Under the pieces are notes generated by a model. That model was not told the origin of the DNA. It worked only from the letters and a program-made list of their open reading frames with translations, and did not search any database. 64,000 nucleotides of DNA from positions 414,440 through 478,439 of the forward strand of contig NZ_RIAS01000003.1 of the NCBI RefSeq assembly GCF_003719335.1. The letters are read 5' to 3'. The stretch's first letter is position 1; every line of letters starts with the position of its first letter. This document shows positions 26,573 through 35,400 of the stretch, in pieces. A program made the position numbers and the translations under genes. This DNA comes from Paenibacillus amylolyticus. GTDB taxonomy: Bacteria; Bacillota; Bacilli; Paenibacillales; Paenibacillaceae.

Positions 26573-28744
26573 TTATTGACCAGGCATCCACCAGTTCCAT
26601 CTCCCCATCAATTTCATCAAGGACGGGACAAGCACAAGCCGAATGATTGTTACATCAATAAGCACGGCTGCCGTGATGCCGATGCCCAATTGCCTTACCC
26701 CTTCGACCTCGGCAAAAGCAAAAGGAACCGTTACCGCCAGCAAAATACCTGCTGCAGACGTAATTAAACGCCCTGTTGAAGCCAAGCCTTGTTGAACCGC
26801 TGTGTCACTGTCCCCTGTTTGTCTGTACACTTCCTGTATCCGGCTCAACATAAAAACACCGTAGTCCATCGATATGCCGAATACCAGCCCAGCAATAAAT
26901 ACCGGAATCATGATGGCGATTGATGATACTTCCATTCCCAGATGACCCTCGTTAAAGACCCATACAAGTATGCCAAACGAAGCGGCCAGACTAAGCAAGT
27001 TCATCAGAATCGCTTTTAGTGGTATTAGTAGAGAACGGAATGCCACTAGCAGCACCAGATAATTGCTTACCATGACAAATACCAGTACTTTGGGCAGTTG
27101 CTGGGCAATTTCATGCATAATCTCATCCTCATAAACTGCTTCACCACCATAACGAATCGGAATGGTCTCTGGCATAGCTGTTACATCATCTGTCCTTGTC
27201 TGCCGCAACCATTCTTTCATCTCATCTGAACCCGCTTCCCCGTATACACCAACCGTTAATCGGATAAAAGAATTCGAAACGTCTCCTTGGGAGTGGATAC
27301 TCACCACTCTTTCATCCTGTTGAAGCTTGGTTACTTTGTGTTTGGCCGTCTCCCAGTGAGAGGCTGTTAACGGCTCCTCCTTTTTCCCGATGATAATATC
27401 AAGCCAAGAAATATGCTGCTGACCGAAATTTTGCTCGATCTGCTCAGATGCTTGACGGGACTCCATTCTGGCAGGTAAGGAAGAAGCATCGGGTACGGAC
27501 AAATCCATCCTTGTAACGGGAAACACGCAACACAGCAATAGTGTCGTACCTACGAGTCCCATCCATACAGGACGTTTCATGACGATCGCTGACCAGCGGT
27601 GCCAGAAGCTGTGTTCAAGTGTGCTATCCCTTGTTTGTTGTCCTGTAACTCCGGATGTGCGTGTTATGCGAGCAAATACTCGGTCTGCACTTAGGCAAAG
27701 AATAGCAGGTAACAAGGTTACGTTTAACAACAACGCCAGCACAAGAACAATGGTAGCTCCAAGCGACACACTGAGAAACATAGGCAGCCTGATCCAGAGC
27801 AGACCCAGCAAACCCAGAAACACACATGCTGCTGAAAACAGCACGGCGCGGCCAGCTGTGCGTAATGTCTGTTGCAAAAGTTCACGTTGCATGTGGATGT
27901 TACGCTCGACGTTGGACTTGCCTCTATTTGCGTAACGCTGCTGTAGTTCCTCCCTGTATCTGCTTAAAATGATCAGTGCAAAATCAATACTGAGCGCCAT
28001 TCCGACCATTGGAATCACGTTAATAATAAAGTTGGATAACTCCAGATAATGACCCAGCAAAGACGTTATGCCCATCGCCGTAATCACTGCACTGATCCCC
28101 ATCATGACAGCAATACATGCCGCATACAGTCCTCTGAATGCAAAGCAAAGAATGATTAATGCGATCGGTATCCCTATGATCTCTGCTCGTTCTAAATCCT
28201 GAAAGCTCAGTCGATTTACATCCTCTTGCACAACGGTTTTCCCTGTAAGTTGCACGGTTCCAGGCAGATCAGCTTGCTTGTCCACTTCAAGAACCTCGCG
28301 TAATTGAGCTAGTGGATGCTTCATCCGGTGAGGCGGGATGTCCATGTGTACCAGAGCGTAAGCCTGATCATCACGCAGCATTCTTCCCTGTGTGTTCACA
28401 TCAAAAGGGGAAACTACTGACGATATCGCTGGCAAGGTGCGGACTGCGGCAAGCCGTTCCTGAATCCACGTTCTGAAGGCGATCTCAGAAGTATTCGGAT
28501 GTTTATTAAAAAGTAACACGACCGGATCAGGCGGGGAGCCAAATTCCTGCTCCAATATCAGTTCTACGGCCTGGGCTTGTCCCCGAGCCAGCTTTAACCC
28601 GTGATCCTGAACCATGTCAGGCAGCTTCCACGCCCAGGCGACTGACATCCCGATGATAACTACCCAGCAGATGATAATAAACCGCGGATATCGACTGATG
28701 AGAGTAGCCAAACTTCGATATCCCATACCCAGGCTCCTCTGCAT
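26573..28744 (-). CDS. MMPL family (RND-type) transporter
   Basis: The 723-residue protein has about 12 membrane helices in the two-fold RND layout: one helix, a large outer loop, five helices, repeated. Typical parts are MVGMALSIDFALIILSRYREE and its counterpart FGISMDYGVFMLSRIQEVYR, both holding the conserved Asp-Tyr/Phe proton-relay region. The family exports lipids, siderophores or drugs; the substrate here is unknown. It is upstream of the RiPP operon on the same strand, but a 390-base gap separates them, so a link is not supported. Confidence 0.88.
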   Translation of the reverse strand: MQRSLGMGYRSLATLISRYPRFIIICWVVIIGMSVAWAWKLPDMVQDHGLKLARGQAQAVELILEQEFGSPPDPVVLLFNKHPNTSEIAFRTWIQERLAAVRTLPAISSVVSPFDVNTQGRMLRDDQAYALVHMDIPPHRMKHPLAQLREVLEVDKQADLPGTVQLTGKTVVQEDVNRLSFQDLERAEIIGIPIALIILCFAFRGLYAACIAVMMGISAVITAMGITSLLGHYLELSNFIINVIPMVGMALSIDFALIILSRYREELQQRYANRGKSNVERNIHMQRELLQQTLRTAGRAVLFSAACVFLGLLGLLWIRLPMFLSVSLGATIVLVLALLLNVTLLPAILCLSADRVFARITRTSGVTGQQTRDSTLEHSFWHRWSAIVMKRPVWMGLVGTTLLLCCVFPVTRMDLSVPDASSLPARMESRQASEQIEQNFGQQHISWLDIIIGKKEEPLTASHWETAKHKVTKLQQDERVVSIHSQGDVSNSFIRLTVGVYGEAGSDEMKEWLRQTRTDDVTAMPETIPIRYGGEAVYEDEIMHEIAQQLPKVLVFVMVSNYLVLLVAFRSLLIPLKAILMNLLSLAASFGILVWVFNEGHLGMEVSSIAIMIPVFIAGLVFGISMDYGVFMLSRIQEVYRQTGDSDTAVQQGLASTGRLITSAAGILLAVTVPFAFAEVEGVRQLGIGITAAVLIDVTIIRLVLVPSLMKLMGRWNWWMPGQ

Positions 28745-28842
28745 ATAAATTGGATTTTAATTATGATTAACACCATGAGATATGCTTGATGTAGTACAAG
28801 TCTATTCATGATCAAACATGATTATGTTCCTAATGAAATAAA

Positions 28843-28876
28843 GACAAATAGCCTCATGTATATGCTACATGGGGCT
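28843..28876 (-). terminator. Terminator after the flavin reductase gene
   Basis: AGCCCCATGTA pairs with TACATGAGGCT on the minus strand, followed by a T-rich stretch (ATTTGTCTTTATTT). It lies just after the stop at 28907. Confidence 0.65.
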
Positions 28877-28906
28877 GTCTGTCCTCACTGTTCATTTCAC
28901 AGCTGT

Positions 28907-29527
28907 TTATTCGGGTCGAATGACAGTGAATCGATCACCAAGTTTGGCATAATCATTACCTGCCAGACGGCTGACCGGTTTTAACTGATCCATCAAGATA
29001 TAACCTTTATCCGCAAGATAGACCTTTTCGCTAAAATGATAATGCACAATGCGCACGAGAAGCAGGTCACTTACAGGCACGCCTGCATCATTCGAGATCG
29101 GAATATGCTGATACAGTTTGCACTCCATCCGAATCAAGGCTTCCTGAATTCCGGGTACAGCGACCACGGAACTGGGTACAGTTGTCAGACGAGTTCTTTC
29201 CAATTCACTTTCATGCGGTTCCAGTAAAGCCGCCGTTTCATTGACGTCTTCAATAATATTTTCGTCACAAATGTGCACAACCAGTTCATTATGTGCGAGG
29301 ACATTGCGTGCCGTGTCCTTCATTACACCATTTTTACGTCCAACCGAGATGGATAACAGTGGCGGATCCGAGCTCACGACATTGAAAAAGCTAAACGGCG
29401 CTGCATTAATGATTCCATCATGATCTGAGAGCGTGGTCACAAAGGCAATCGGGCGGGGCACGATCGAACCGCTCATTAATTTATAATTATCTTTAGGCGT
29501 AAGTTCTTCCGGATTTAGTGAATACAT
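28907..29527 (-). CDS. Flavin reductase-like, FMN-binding split-barrel protein
   Basis: This 206-residue protein shows the flavin-reductase-like domain: YKLMSGSIVPRPIAFVTT near the start, NAAPFSFFNVVSSDPPLLSIS (FMN-phosphate region), and KDTARNVLAHNELVVHI. Family members bind FMN and reduce flavins or act in related redox reactions. A longer frame begins at 29572, but the ATG at 29527 has GGAGAGGGG at 8 bases and gives the usual start. It stands alone, divergent from the Pro/Gly-rich protein gene. Confidence 0.85.
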   Translation of the reverse strand: MYSLNPEELTPKDNYKLMSGSIVPRPIAFVTTLSDHDGIINAAPFSFFNVVSSDPPLLSISVGRKNGVMKDTARNVLAHNELVVHICDENIIEDVNETAALLEPHESELERTRLTTVPSSVVAVPGIQEALIRMECKLYQHIPISNDAGVPVSDLLLVRIVHYHFSEKVYLADKGYILMDQLKPVSRLAGNDYAKLGDRFTVIRPE

Positions 29528-29757
29528 ATGTAAGTCCCCTCTCCTACTCGCATGCATGAGGCTGATCCTCATCTTCTTAATCCTCTACTTTCTTCATCGT
29601 TATTATATATGCATACTGTCCATAAAAACAAAAAAATACTTGTATAGACTTGCCGGCAATCATGAATGTCCCATCTTTACTGCTCATGTTTAGAAATACA
29701 CACTTGTTAAACAATCACATCTAGGCGAATACCGTCATAGACTGTTTTCAGAATAAG

Positions 29758-30414
29758 ATGACAGGAAGGATGTTCTGGAACATGAACCATGTTTATTCCC
29801 CTTATGCAGGTTATTATGATGGTCGTTATACAAGTTACGGAGAAGATCGTTCCATTCAATTCCCTCCACTCTTCCCGGGTGGAGGCAGTCTCCCTGGAGG
29901 GCAAACTCCGCCAGGCATTCCCGGAAGCCCAGGCTCCTATCCTCCTTTCGTTCCCGGTGTAGGTACCCCTCCGGGTCCCTATTTCCCTGGCGGCATGCCG
30001 GGTCCTGGTCCGGGCCCAGCTCCAGGTGTACCCGCACAGCTAGCTCAGGGAAATCTTCCTTCCTTGCTAAGTGCCTATCCTCGCCCGGTTGGTCAGCCGC
30101 CAGCGGAGATGTTATTTTTGTATAACCTTATCAAAAGCAGTCCTGGTCTACTGCCACTCTTCCTCCAGCAGCAACCGCAAAGCTTGACACAAGCCGTTCA
30201 ATTTGCACAGACAGGTGCAGCCGCGCCACGCGACCAAGAGCAGCGTGTACTCCCTAACTTCTGTTATAACCGCTGGTCGCTCGTTTTTACGTATAATGAT
30301 GTGTATTTAATGTGGCCTGCCATTAATCTGTTCGGCTTCGTTGTCGGCTATTTCTATCCATATCAAACACCAGGAATTCTGCTCAACACCCAAATATTAT
30401 TCGCCCTTTGTTAG
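29758..30414 (+). CDS. Pro/Gly-rich hypothetical protein, possible coat or surface protein
   Basis: The 218-residue protein begins with a Tyr-rich patch (YSPYAGYYDGRYTSYGED), continues with about 70 residues rich in Pro and Gly (PGGxxPGG, PGxPGSPG, MPGPGPGPAPG), then a Gln/Leu-rich helical part, and ends in a hydrophobic aromatic region (VYLMWPAINLFGFVVGYFYPY). No signal peptide. I do not recognise a named family; composition suggests a surface or spore-coat structural protein. The ATG at 29758 lacks a ribosome binding site; the third ATG at 29782 has AGGAAGG 12 bases upstream and may be the true start. Confidence 0.65.
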   Translation: MTGRMFWNMNHVYSPYAGYYDGRYTSYGEDRSIQFPPLFPGGGSLPGGQTPPGIPGSPGSYPPFVPGVGTPPGPYFPGGMPGPGPGPAPGVPAQLAQGNLPSLLSAYPRPVGQPPAEMLFLYNLIKSSPGLLPLFLQQQPQSLTQAVQFAQTGAAAPRDQEQRVLPNFCYNRWSLVFTYNDVYLMWPAINLFGFVVGYFYPYQTPGILLNTQILFALC

Positions 30415-30428
30415 TGGCAGACAAACTG

Positions 30429-30470
30429 AAACGGCCCGCATTGGAAGACTATGCTTCCCTGCGGGCCGTT
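30429..30470. terminator. Hairpin between convergent genes
   Basis: AACGGCCCGCA pairs perfectly with TGCGGGCCGTT across a 20-base spacer that can itself fold (GGAAG and CTTCC). The two flanking genes converge. T-runs are short on both sides, so termination strength is uncertain. Confidence 0.7.
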
Positions 30471-30488
30471 CCTGGTTATACCAAAGCA

Positions 30489-31724
30489 CTATGGAGTTGT
30501 AGAAATGGTCTGTTTCGGTTTGCTTCTACCGATCATGACAAAATACAAGAACAATGCCCCCAGATCAGCACATGCAATCACAATTCCCATGGGTACAGCC
30601 GTATGTTCTCCTCCAAGACCAACAAGGGGAGCTACGAGTCCACCGAACAGAAAGGTCATAACACCAATCAACGCCGATGCACTTCCAGCAGCTTTCGCCT
30701 GATCCGCCATAGCCAGCGCGAACGATGCTGTATTAATCAACCCCACACTGGACACGACCATAAATAGGGGGATTAGAACTGAAATCAGCCCGCCTCCAGC
30801 AAGGATCGCAATAAGTAAAGAAGTTCCTCCGACAGCCGCCATAAGTAATCCGGCGATTAGCAGCCGTGTCTCCGATACCTTACCGGCAAGCCGACCTGCA
30901 ATCTGGCTGGCAAAAATAATGCCTAATCCGTTAATGGCAAAACATATACTGAACATTTGAGGGGATACTCCGTATATTTTCTGAAGAACAAATGGTGATC
31001 CCGATATGTAAGCGAACATGCCTGCCATTGCGAAACCTTGTGTTAGAGCATAACCCATAAAACGGCGATTCCTCGCTATGCTGCCAAACGTCAGCAACGT
31101 CTGCTTAAGCCCCCCGCTCGATCTTTTTTGTGTCGGAAGCGTCTCCCCCAAACCAAAGATGACCGCGAAAAGCGCGAGCGCACCGATAAGACTTAGCAAA
31201 ATAAAAACGCCTCGCCATGAAGTATACGTAAGGATTTGTCCACCTATAATTGGTGCTGCAATAGGTGCCACTCCATTAATAAGCATTAACAAAGAAAAGA
31301 ACCGGGTTAGTTCTGGCCCCTCGTATACGTCCCTCACCACCGCTCGCGCGATGACGATCCCCGCCGCTCCGGCCAATCCTTGAATAAAACGTAACACAAC
31401 AAACGAGCCCATCGTTGGGCTGACAAGGCATAATATCGACGTAATCGTATATAGCACAAGTCCTGCAATCAGCGGTATGCGGCGACCTCTCACATCGCTT
31501 AATGGTCCCGCAAGCAGCTGGCCCAGCGCAAGCCCAATCATACATGCTGTCAGGCTTAGCTGAGCGTACGAAGTGGACGAGCCGAATTCATCCGCCAGCG
31601 TTGGCAGGGCTGGCAGATACATATCCAGAGACAGCGGTCCGAAGGCGGATAGCGTCCCAAGAATTAGCGCCATTCTCACTCGCGGCGTAGCAGGGATGTG
31701 TAATGACGCAGGTTTACTTTTCAT
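30489..31724 (-). CDS. Bcr/CflA family drug efflux MFS transporter
   Basis: This 411-residue protein has 12 membrane helices. Diagnostic Bcr/CflA parts are FGPLSLDMYLPALP in helix 1, the motif-A loop GPLSDVRGRR, and FIQGLAGAAGIVIARAVVRD in helix 4. The family exports drugs or small metabolites using the proton gradient. No regulator is adjacent. Family assignment is firm; substrate unknown. Confidence 0.9.
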   Translation of the reverse strand: MKSKPASLHIPATPRVRMALILGTLSAFGPLSLDMYLPALPTLADEFGSSTSYAQLSLTACMIGLALGQLLAGPLSDVRGRRIPLIAGLVLYTITSILCLVSPTMGSFVVLRFIQGLAGAAGIVIARAVVRDVYEGPELTRFFSLLMLINGVAPIAAPIIGGQILTYTSWRGVFILLSLIGALALFAVIFGLGETLPTQKRSSGGLKQTLLTFGSIARNRRFMGYALTQGFAMAGMFAYISGSPFVLQKIYGVSPQMFSICFAINGLGIIFASQIAGRLAGKVSETRLLIAGLLMAAVGGTSLLIAILAGGGLISVLIPLFMVVSSVGLINTASFALAMADQAKAAGSASALIGVMTFLFGGLVAPLVGLGGEHTAVPMGIVIACADLGALFLYFVMIGRSKPKQTISTTP

Positions 31725-31770
31725 CCAAAAACATTTCCTTTGCCTTCAGATTGTGCTCTAGTGCCCATTC

Positions 31771-32520
31771 TTAGTCCTCTCCGCCTCCAAGCAATCTTAG
31801 CAAGTTGTTCGGTAAGGTAAACTGCTGGTTATTAATAATAATGCGGCGTAGCTCCTCTTCATCCCGCTCGTTCTCGGCGTCTTTGATCTCCTGGATCTCA
31901 CGGTGCAAGCGTTCCATTTGGTGATCCAATGCGTTGGCAGAATCCGCCGCATTCTTCAATTCTCTTGTCAAATGTTCCGGAACATCTTTGTTGTATTTAT
32001 AAAAGATTTTATGTTCCAGACTCGCCCAGAAATCCATCGCGATCGTACGAATCTGAATTTCCACACAGGCACGTTCCTCACCATTGGACATATATACCGG
32101 AACTTCAACAAGCAGATGCAAACTCTGATACCCGTTCGGTTTCGGATTTTGGATGTAATCCTTCACTTCGAGAACACGCAAGTCACTTTGGTTGCAAAGC
32201 ATATCCTTAATTCGATAAATATCAGAAATGAACGAACATGTAATACGCACACCGGCAATATCTTTAATATTCTCCTTGATGCTTTCAAACGTCAGCTCGT
32301 GATTTTTACGGAACATTTTATTCATAATGCTCTCGGGAGACTTCAATCTCGACTTGGTATGCTCAATCGGACTATAGTCATGAAGGGACTGGAACTCTTC
32401 TTTTAGCACTTCAATCTTAGTTTCCATCTGATCCAACGCAAATTTATAAATCATCATAAATCGTGTAATTTCGTATTTGAATTTCTTGAACTGGTCAATC
32501 GGATGCGGAGCATTCATCAT
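31771..32520 (-). CDS. relP: Small alarmone synthetase RelP (GTP pyrophosphokinase)
   Basis: The 249-residue protein makes (p)ppGpp from ATP and GDP or GTP. The sequence follows Bacillus subtilis YwaC/RelP closely: YKFALDQMETK, SPIEHTKSRLKSPESI, DIAGVRITCSFISDIY, PKPNGYQSLHL and EIQIRTIAMDFWASLEHK. There is no hydrolase, TGS or ACT domain, so it is a small synthetase only. A GTG start at 32544 is possible, but the ATG pair at 32520 has AAAGGAAG six bases upstream. In relatives the gene responds to cell-wall stress; a palindrome at 32573 lies in its upstream region. Confidence 0.92.
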   Translation of the reverse strand: MMNAPHPIDQFKKFKYEITRFMMIYKFALDQMETKIEVLKEEFQSLHDYSPIEHTKSRLKSPESIMNKMFRKNHELTFESIKENIKDIAGVRITCSFISDIYRIKDMLCNQSDLRVLEVKDYIQNPKPNGYQSLHLLVEVPVYMSNGEERACVEIQIRTIAMDFWASLEHKIFYKYNKDVPEHLTRELKNAADSANALDHQMERLHREIQEIKDAENERDEEELRRIIINNQQFTLPNNLLRLLGGGED

Positions 32521-32572
32521 CAGTTTCTTCCTTTCTTTTGACACCTCTATGATTTGATAACCAACATGTATA

Positions 32573-32586
32573 CGTTCGTACGAACG
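32573..32586. promoter_or_regulatory. Perfect 14-bp palindrome upstream of relP
   Basis: CGTTCGTACGAACG is a perfect inverted repeat in the divergent gap between relP and the DUF1275 gene, about 53 bases from the relP start. It looks like a repressor operator. It does not match the Bacillus LexA box, whose half sites have the opposite order. Confidence 0.5.
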
Positions 32587-32749
32587 CTGGTCTTATGACA
32601 TGTCTTCTATAACATTATAAAACATCTGACATGAATAAACGAATATTAGAAATGTACGTGTGCCGCTTTGGTTCAGATTTCGTTTTGAAGAAGGCGGTAC
32701 AATAGCTGTATACTGGAGAAGTTATGTTTGCTTGAAAGGACGGGAAAAT

Positions 32750-33475
32750 ATGAATCACAATCACCTCCAGAAATACGCCATGTTACTGCTCTGCATGTCC
32801 GCCGGTATGGTCGATGTCATCGGATATCTAGGGCTTGGACATGTACTCACAGCCAATATGACAGGAAATATTGTACTGCTAGGCATCGCGATTGCCCGTG
32901 CTCAGGAATTTGTCGTACTGCGTTCTTTGCTTGCCCTCATCGGGTTTATTGCGGGGAATGCAATCGCGGCACATATGCTTGGAAAGACCAAAACCATAAA
33001 TGGCTGGTCCCCGCGTGTTACTGCCGTATTCTCCGTTGAAAGCATACTGCTTCTGCTGTTTGCAATCCTTATGATCAGTCCCTTTTCCGAGCCATTATCT
33101 TATCTGTTAATTGTACTGCTTGCGGTCGCCATGGGGATGCAAACAACGGTTGCCCGAAGAATTGGTATTGCGGGAATCTCTACAACGGTGCTCACCAATA
33201 ATCTGGCAGCCGTGATTGAAGATGCTGTAAGCATCCTTCATCGGTTAAAACATGCCAATATCCGCTCCTTGCCCAAAGCACTGTCCACTGACGCCTACCT
33301 GCGAGCAGGTGCCGTTGTGATCTATCTCGGCGGGGTCATCGTCGCAGCATTGCTTTTCCATCATATGCCTCTAATAGCGGTCTGGATTCCTGTACTGGTC
33401 ATCGCCGGTGTTACATTTCAAGCAAGATTCGCGTCTTGGGGGAAAGAGCTGGAGCTACATCGTAATCCTGAGTGA
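32750..33475 (+). CDS. DUF1275 (YoaK family) membrane protein
   Basis: This 241-residue protein has about six membrane helices. The DUF1275 features are SAGMVDVIGYLGLGHVLTANMTGNIVLLG at the N-terminus and the later GMQTTVARRIGIAGISTTVLTNNLA. Its cellular role is unknown. The frame is open from 32660, but the ATG at 32750 is preceded by AAAGGACGGG and matches the family start. It diverges from relP. Confidence 0.9.
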   Translation: MNHNHLQKYAMLLLCMSAGMVDVIGYLGLGHVLTANMTGNIVLLGIAIARAQEFVVLRSLLALIGFIAGNAIAAHMLGKTKTINGWSPRVTAVFSVESILLLLFAILMISPFSEPLSYLLIVLLAVAMGMQTTVARRIGIAGISTTVLTNNLAAVIEDAVSILHRLKHANIRSLPKALSTDAYLRAGAVVIYLGGVIVAALLFHHMPLIAVWIPVLVIAGVTFQARFASWGKELELHRNPE

Positions 33476-33532
33476 GAGGACATCTTGCGATTATGTGCTG
33501 CTGAAACACGTTCACAATATTGAACAATTTAT

Positions 33533-34432
33533 TCAAGAATGCATGGCAAGTGCTTCTTGCCTGATCCATTGAACCAATTGTTTTGCCGCTGGCGACAACT
33601 GTTCTCCTGCCCGTGTACAGATGGCAATCGTATTCTGTAACTGTACGTTTTGTACATATACACGGGCAAGTTTGCCTTGATTAACGTCCTCTCTTACAAC
33701 AAGGGATGAGATGAAATTGGCACCATATCCTGCCTTTACTGCACTAATCGTTTCGTTCAATCCGTTGAACTGAAGTGTTATTCGTGGAGAGGGCAGGTTA
33801 TTGGTCGTACACAAGGCAGCCAGTCGTTCTCTTGTCGCACTGCCTTTCTCACGCATAATGAATGGCTCAGCCATCATCTCGTGCAATGTAATGTTTTGAC
33901 CTGCATACGGATGATCCGGATGCACCACAAACCACATTTCATCCTCGAATAACTTATCCCAATGCACACCCGGATGACTGACTCCACTTCCTCCGTATAT
34001 CGCAATCTCGGCTTCATAACGAAGCAACTGGTCAAAAGCCATCTGTGTATTGCTTGTGCTTACGACAAGCTCGACCTCCTCATGTGTCTGCTTAAACGTG
34101 GCAATCCAACGCGGCAGCAAAAAATTGGACGGCAGATAAGTCGCGGTAAGGCGAATCAGTCCTTTTTTCCCCTCCCTCATGTCCTCTACAAATTGTTCCA
34201 CTTCCTGTTCCAGCATGAACAAACGCTCGGCATATTCCATTAATTGTTTTCCTGCATCTGTGAGTACAAGCTTTCGCCCTTCGGAACCGAACAGCCCTAT
34301 GCCTAGTTCACGCTCAAACTTTTTTACCTGAGAAGATACCGCTGGTTGACTGATATTCAATTCTTCCGCAGCCCGGGTAACTCCGCCGTACCTCACAATG
34401 GCGTGAAACAGTCGTAATCCATGCAAGTTCAT
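33533..34432 (-). CDS. LysR family transcriptional regulator
   Basis: The 299-residue regulator has an N-terminal winged helix-turn-helix (residues 1-60, ITRAAEELNISQPAVSSQVKKFE-like, here VTRAAEELNISQPAVSSQV) and a C-terminal substrate-binding domain (about 90-295). It is divergent from an O-methyltransferase gene, the usual layout for a LysR regulator controlling its neighbour. An inverted repeat in the shared gap is a candidate binding site. Inducer unknown. Confidence 0.92.
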   Translation of the reverse strand: MNLHGLRLFHAIVRYGGVTRAAEELNISQPAVSSQVKKFERELGIGLFGSEGRKLVLTDAGKQLMEYAERLFMLEQEVEQFVEDMREGKKGLIRLTATYLPSNFLLPRWIATFKQTHEEVELVVSTSNTQMAFDQLLRYEAEIAIYGGSGVSHPGVHWDKLFEDEMWFVVHPDHPYAGQNITLHEMMAEPFIMREKGSATRERLAALCTTNNLPSPRITLQFNGLNETISAVKAGYGANFISSLVVREDVNQGKLARVYVQNVQLQNTIAICTRAGEQLSPAAKQLVQWIRQEALAMHS

Positions 34433-34509
34433 ACATTTTCGCCTCTTCCTTGCTTACTGGAATATTGATCCAGAATTTTAACCATCATATTGTATAACTT
34501 ATTTATATA

Positions 34510-34545
34510 TTAACATACAAAATATATATTTTATTTATACGTTAA
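34510..34545. promoter_or_regulatory. Inverted repeat in the LysR/O-methyltransferase gap
   Basis: TTAACATACAAA at 34510-34521 and TTTATACGTTAA at 34534-34545 are inverted copies with two mismatches and a 12-base A+T spacer. It is a candidate binding site for the divergent LysR protein. Confidence 0.45.
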
Positions 34546-34606
34546 CCACCTCTATAGTTGAATTATAAGAAATATTAATTCAGCAACATAGAAAGGAAGA
34601 TGTGTA

Positions 34607-35323
34607 ATGAGTAAGTATGATTTGAACGATAGCAAGGTTAACCAGCCGGCCCGTTGGAATGAGGTCGATCATTATATCAACAGCCTTCTTATTCCAAACG
34701 ACAAAGACTTGGAAGCTGCACTTGAAGCCAATGCTGCAGCAGGACTACCGTCACATGATGTCACACCGAATCAAGGAAAGTTCCTTCAGCTATTGCTGAA
34801 AATACAGGGGGCCTCGCGCGTACTGGAGATTGGAACTCTAGGTGCATACAGCACCATCTGGATGGCCAGAGCTCTGCCAGACCATGGACGAATCGTTTCG
34901 CTGGAGTCAGAACCTAAACATGCGGAAATTGCACAAGCCAATCTGACCCGAGCTGGACTAATGCACAAAGTAGATCTTCGAGTAGGCCCGGCACTAACCT
35001 CCCTCCCCGATATAAAGGAAGAGTACCCTGAACCCTTTGATCTGATTTTCATCGATGCTGATAAACCGAGTAATCCGGATTACCTGAGATGGGCTTTACG
35101 TCTGACACGACCAGGAAGCTTGATCATCGGAGATAATATTGTCAGGGATGGGGAAGTCATTCACTCCGACAGTGAAGACGCAAGAGTTCAAGGGGTTCGA
35201 ACCTTTCTCGAATGCATCGGAAATCACCCCCATCTTGAAGCCACGGCACTACAAACCGTAGGCAGTAAAGGATACGACGGATTTGTGATTGCTCGTGTCA
35301 CAGATACCCCTGCAACAAAATAA
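34607..35323 (+). CDS. Class I SAM-dependent O-methyltransferase
   Basis: This 238-residue enzyme shows the catechol-O-methyltransferase-like fold: the SAM-binding block VLEIGTLGAYSTIWMARALP, the acidic end of strand 2 (IVSLESEP), and the metal/substrate block DLIFIDADKPSNPDY with GDNIVRDG after it. It transfers a methyl group to a hydroxyl of a small aromatic or related compound; the substrate is unknown. GAAAGGAAG precedes the ATG. It is probably controlled by the divergent LysR gene, and an MFS transporter gene follows. Confidence 0.9.
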   Translation: MSKYDLNDSKVNQPARWNEVDHYINSLLIPNDKDLEAALEANAAAGLPSHDVTPNQGKFLQLLLKIQGASRVLEIGTLGAYSTIWMARALPDHGRIVSLESEPKHAEIAQANLTRAGLMHKVDLRVGPALTSLPDIKEEYPEPFDLIFIDADKPSNPDYLRWALRLTRPGSLIIGDNIVRDGEVIHSDSEDARVQGVRTFLECIGNHPHLEATALQTVGSKGYDGFVIARVTDTPATK

Positions 35324-35400
35324 ACAGTGGTCAATTCTTCCGAAAATCTGCCTTTCCTGTTACACTGGTATCACTGCACAGGCAGACTGGAGGGAGTTAC

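Noticed and set aside
26573..28744. MMPL transporter as part of the RiPP operon
   Set aside because: A 390-base A+T-rich gap separates it from the precursors, and such clusters normally use the ABC exporters already present.
31903..32406. Plus-strand frame of 167 codons
   Set aside because: It lies wholly antisense to the strongly conserved relP gene.
32573..32586. LexA (SOS) box upstream of relP
   Set aside because: The Bacillus LexA site is CGAAC-N4-GTTCG; here the half sites are in the reverse order with two bases between.
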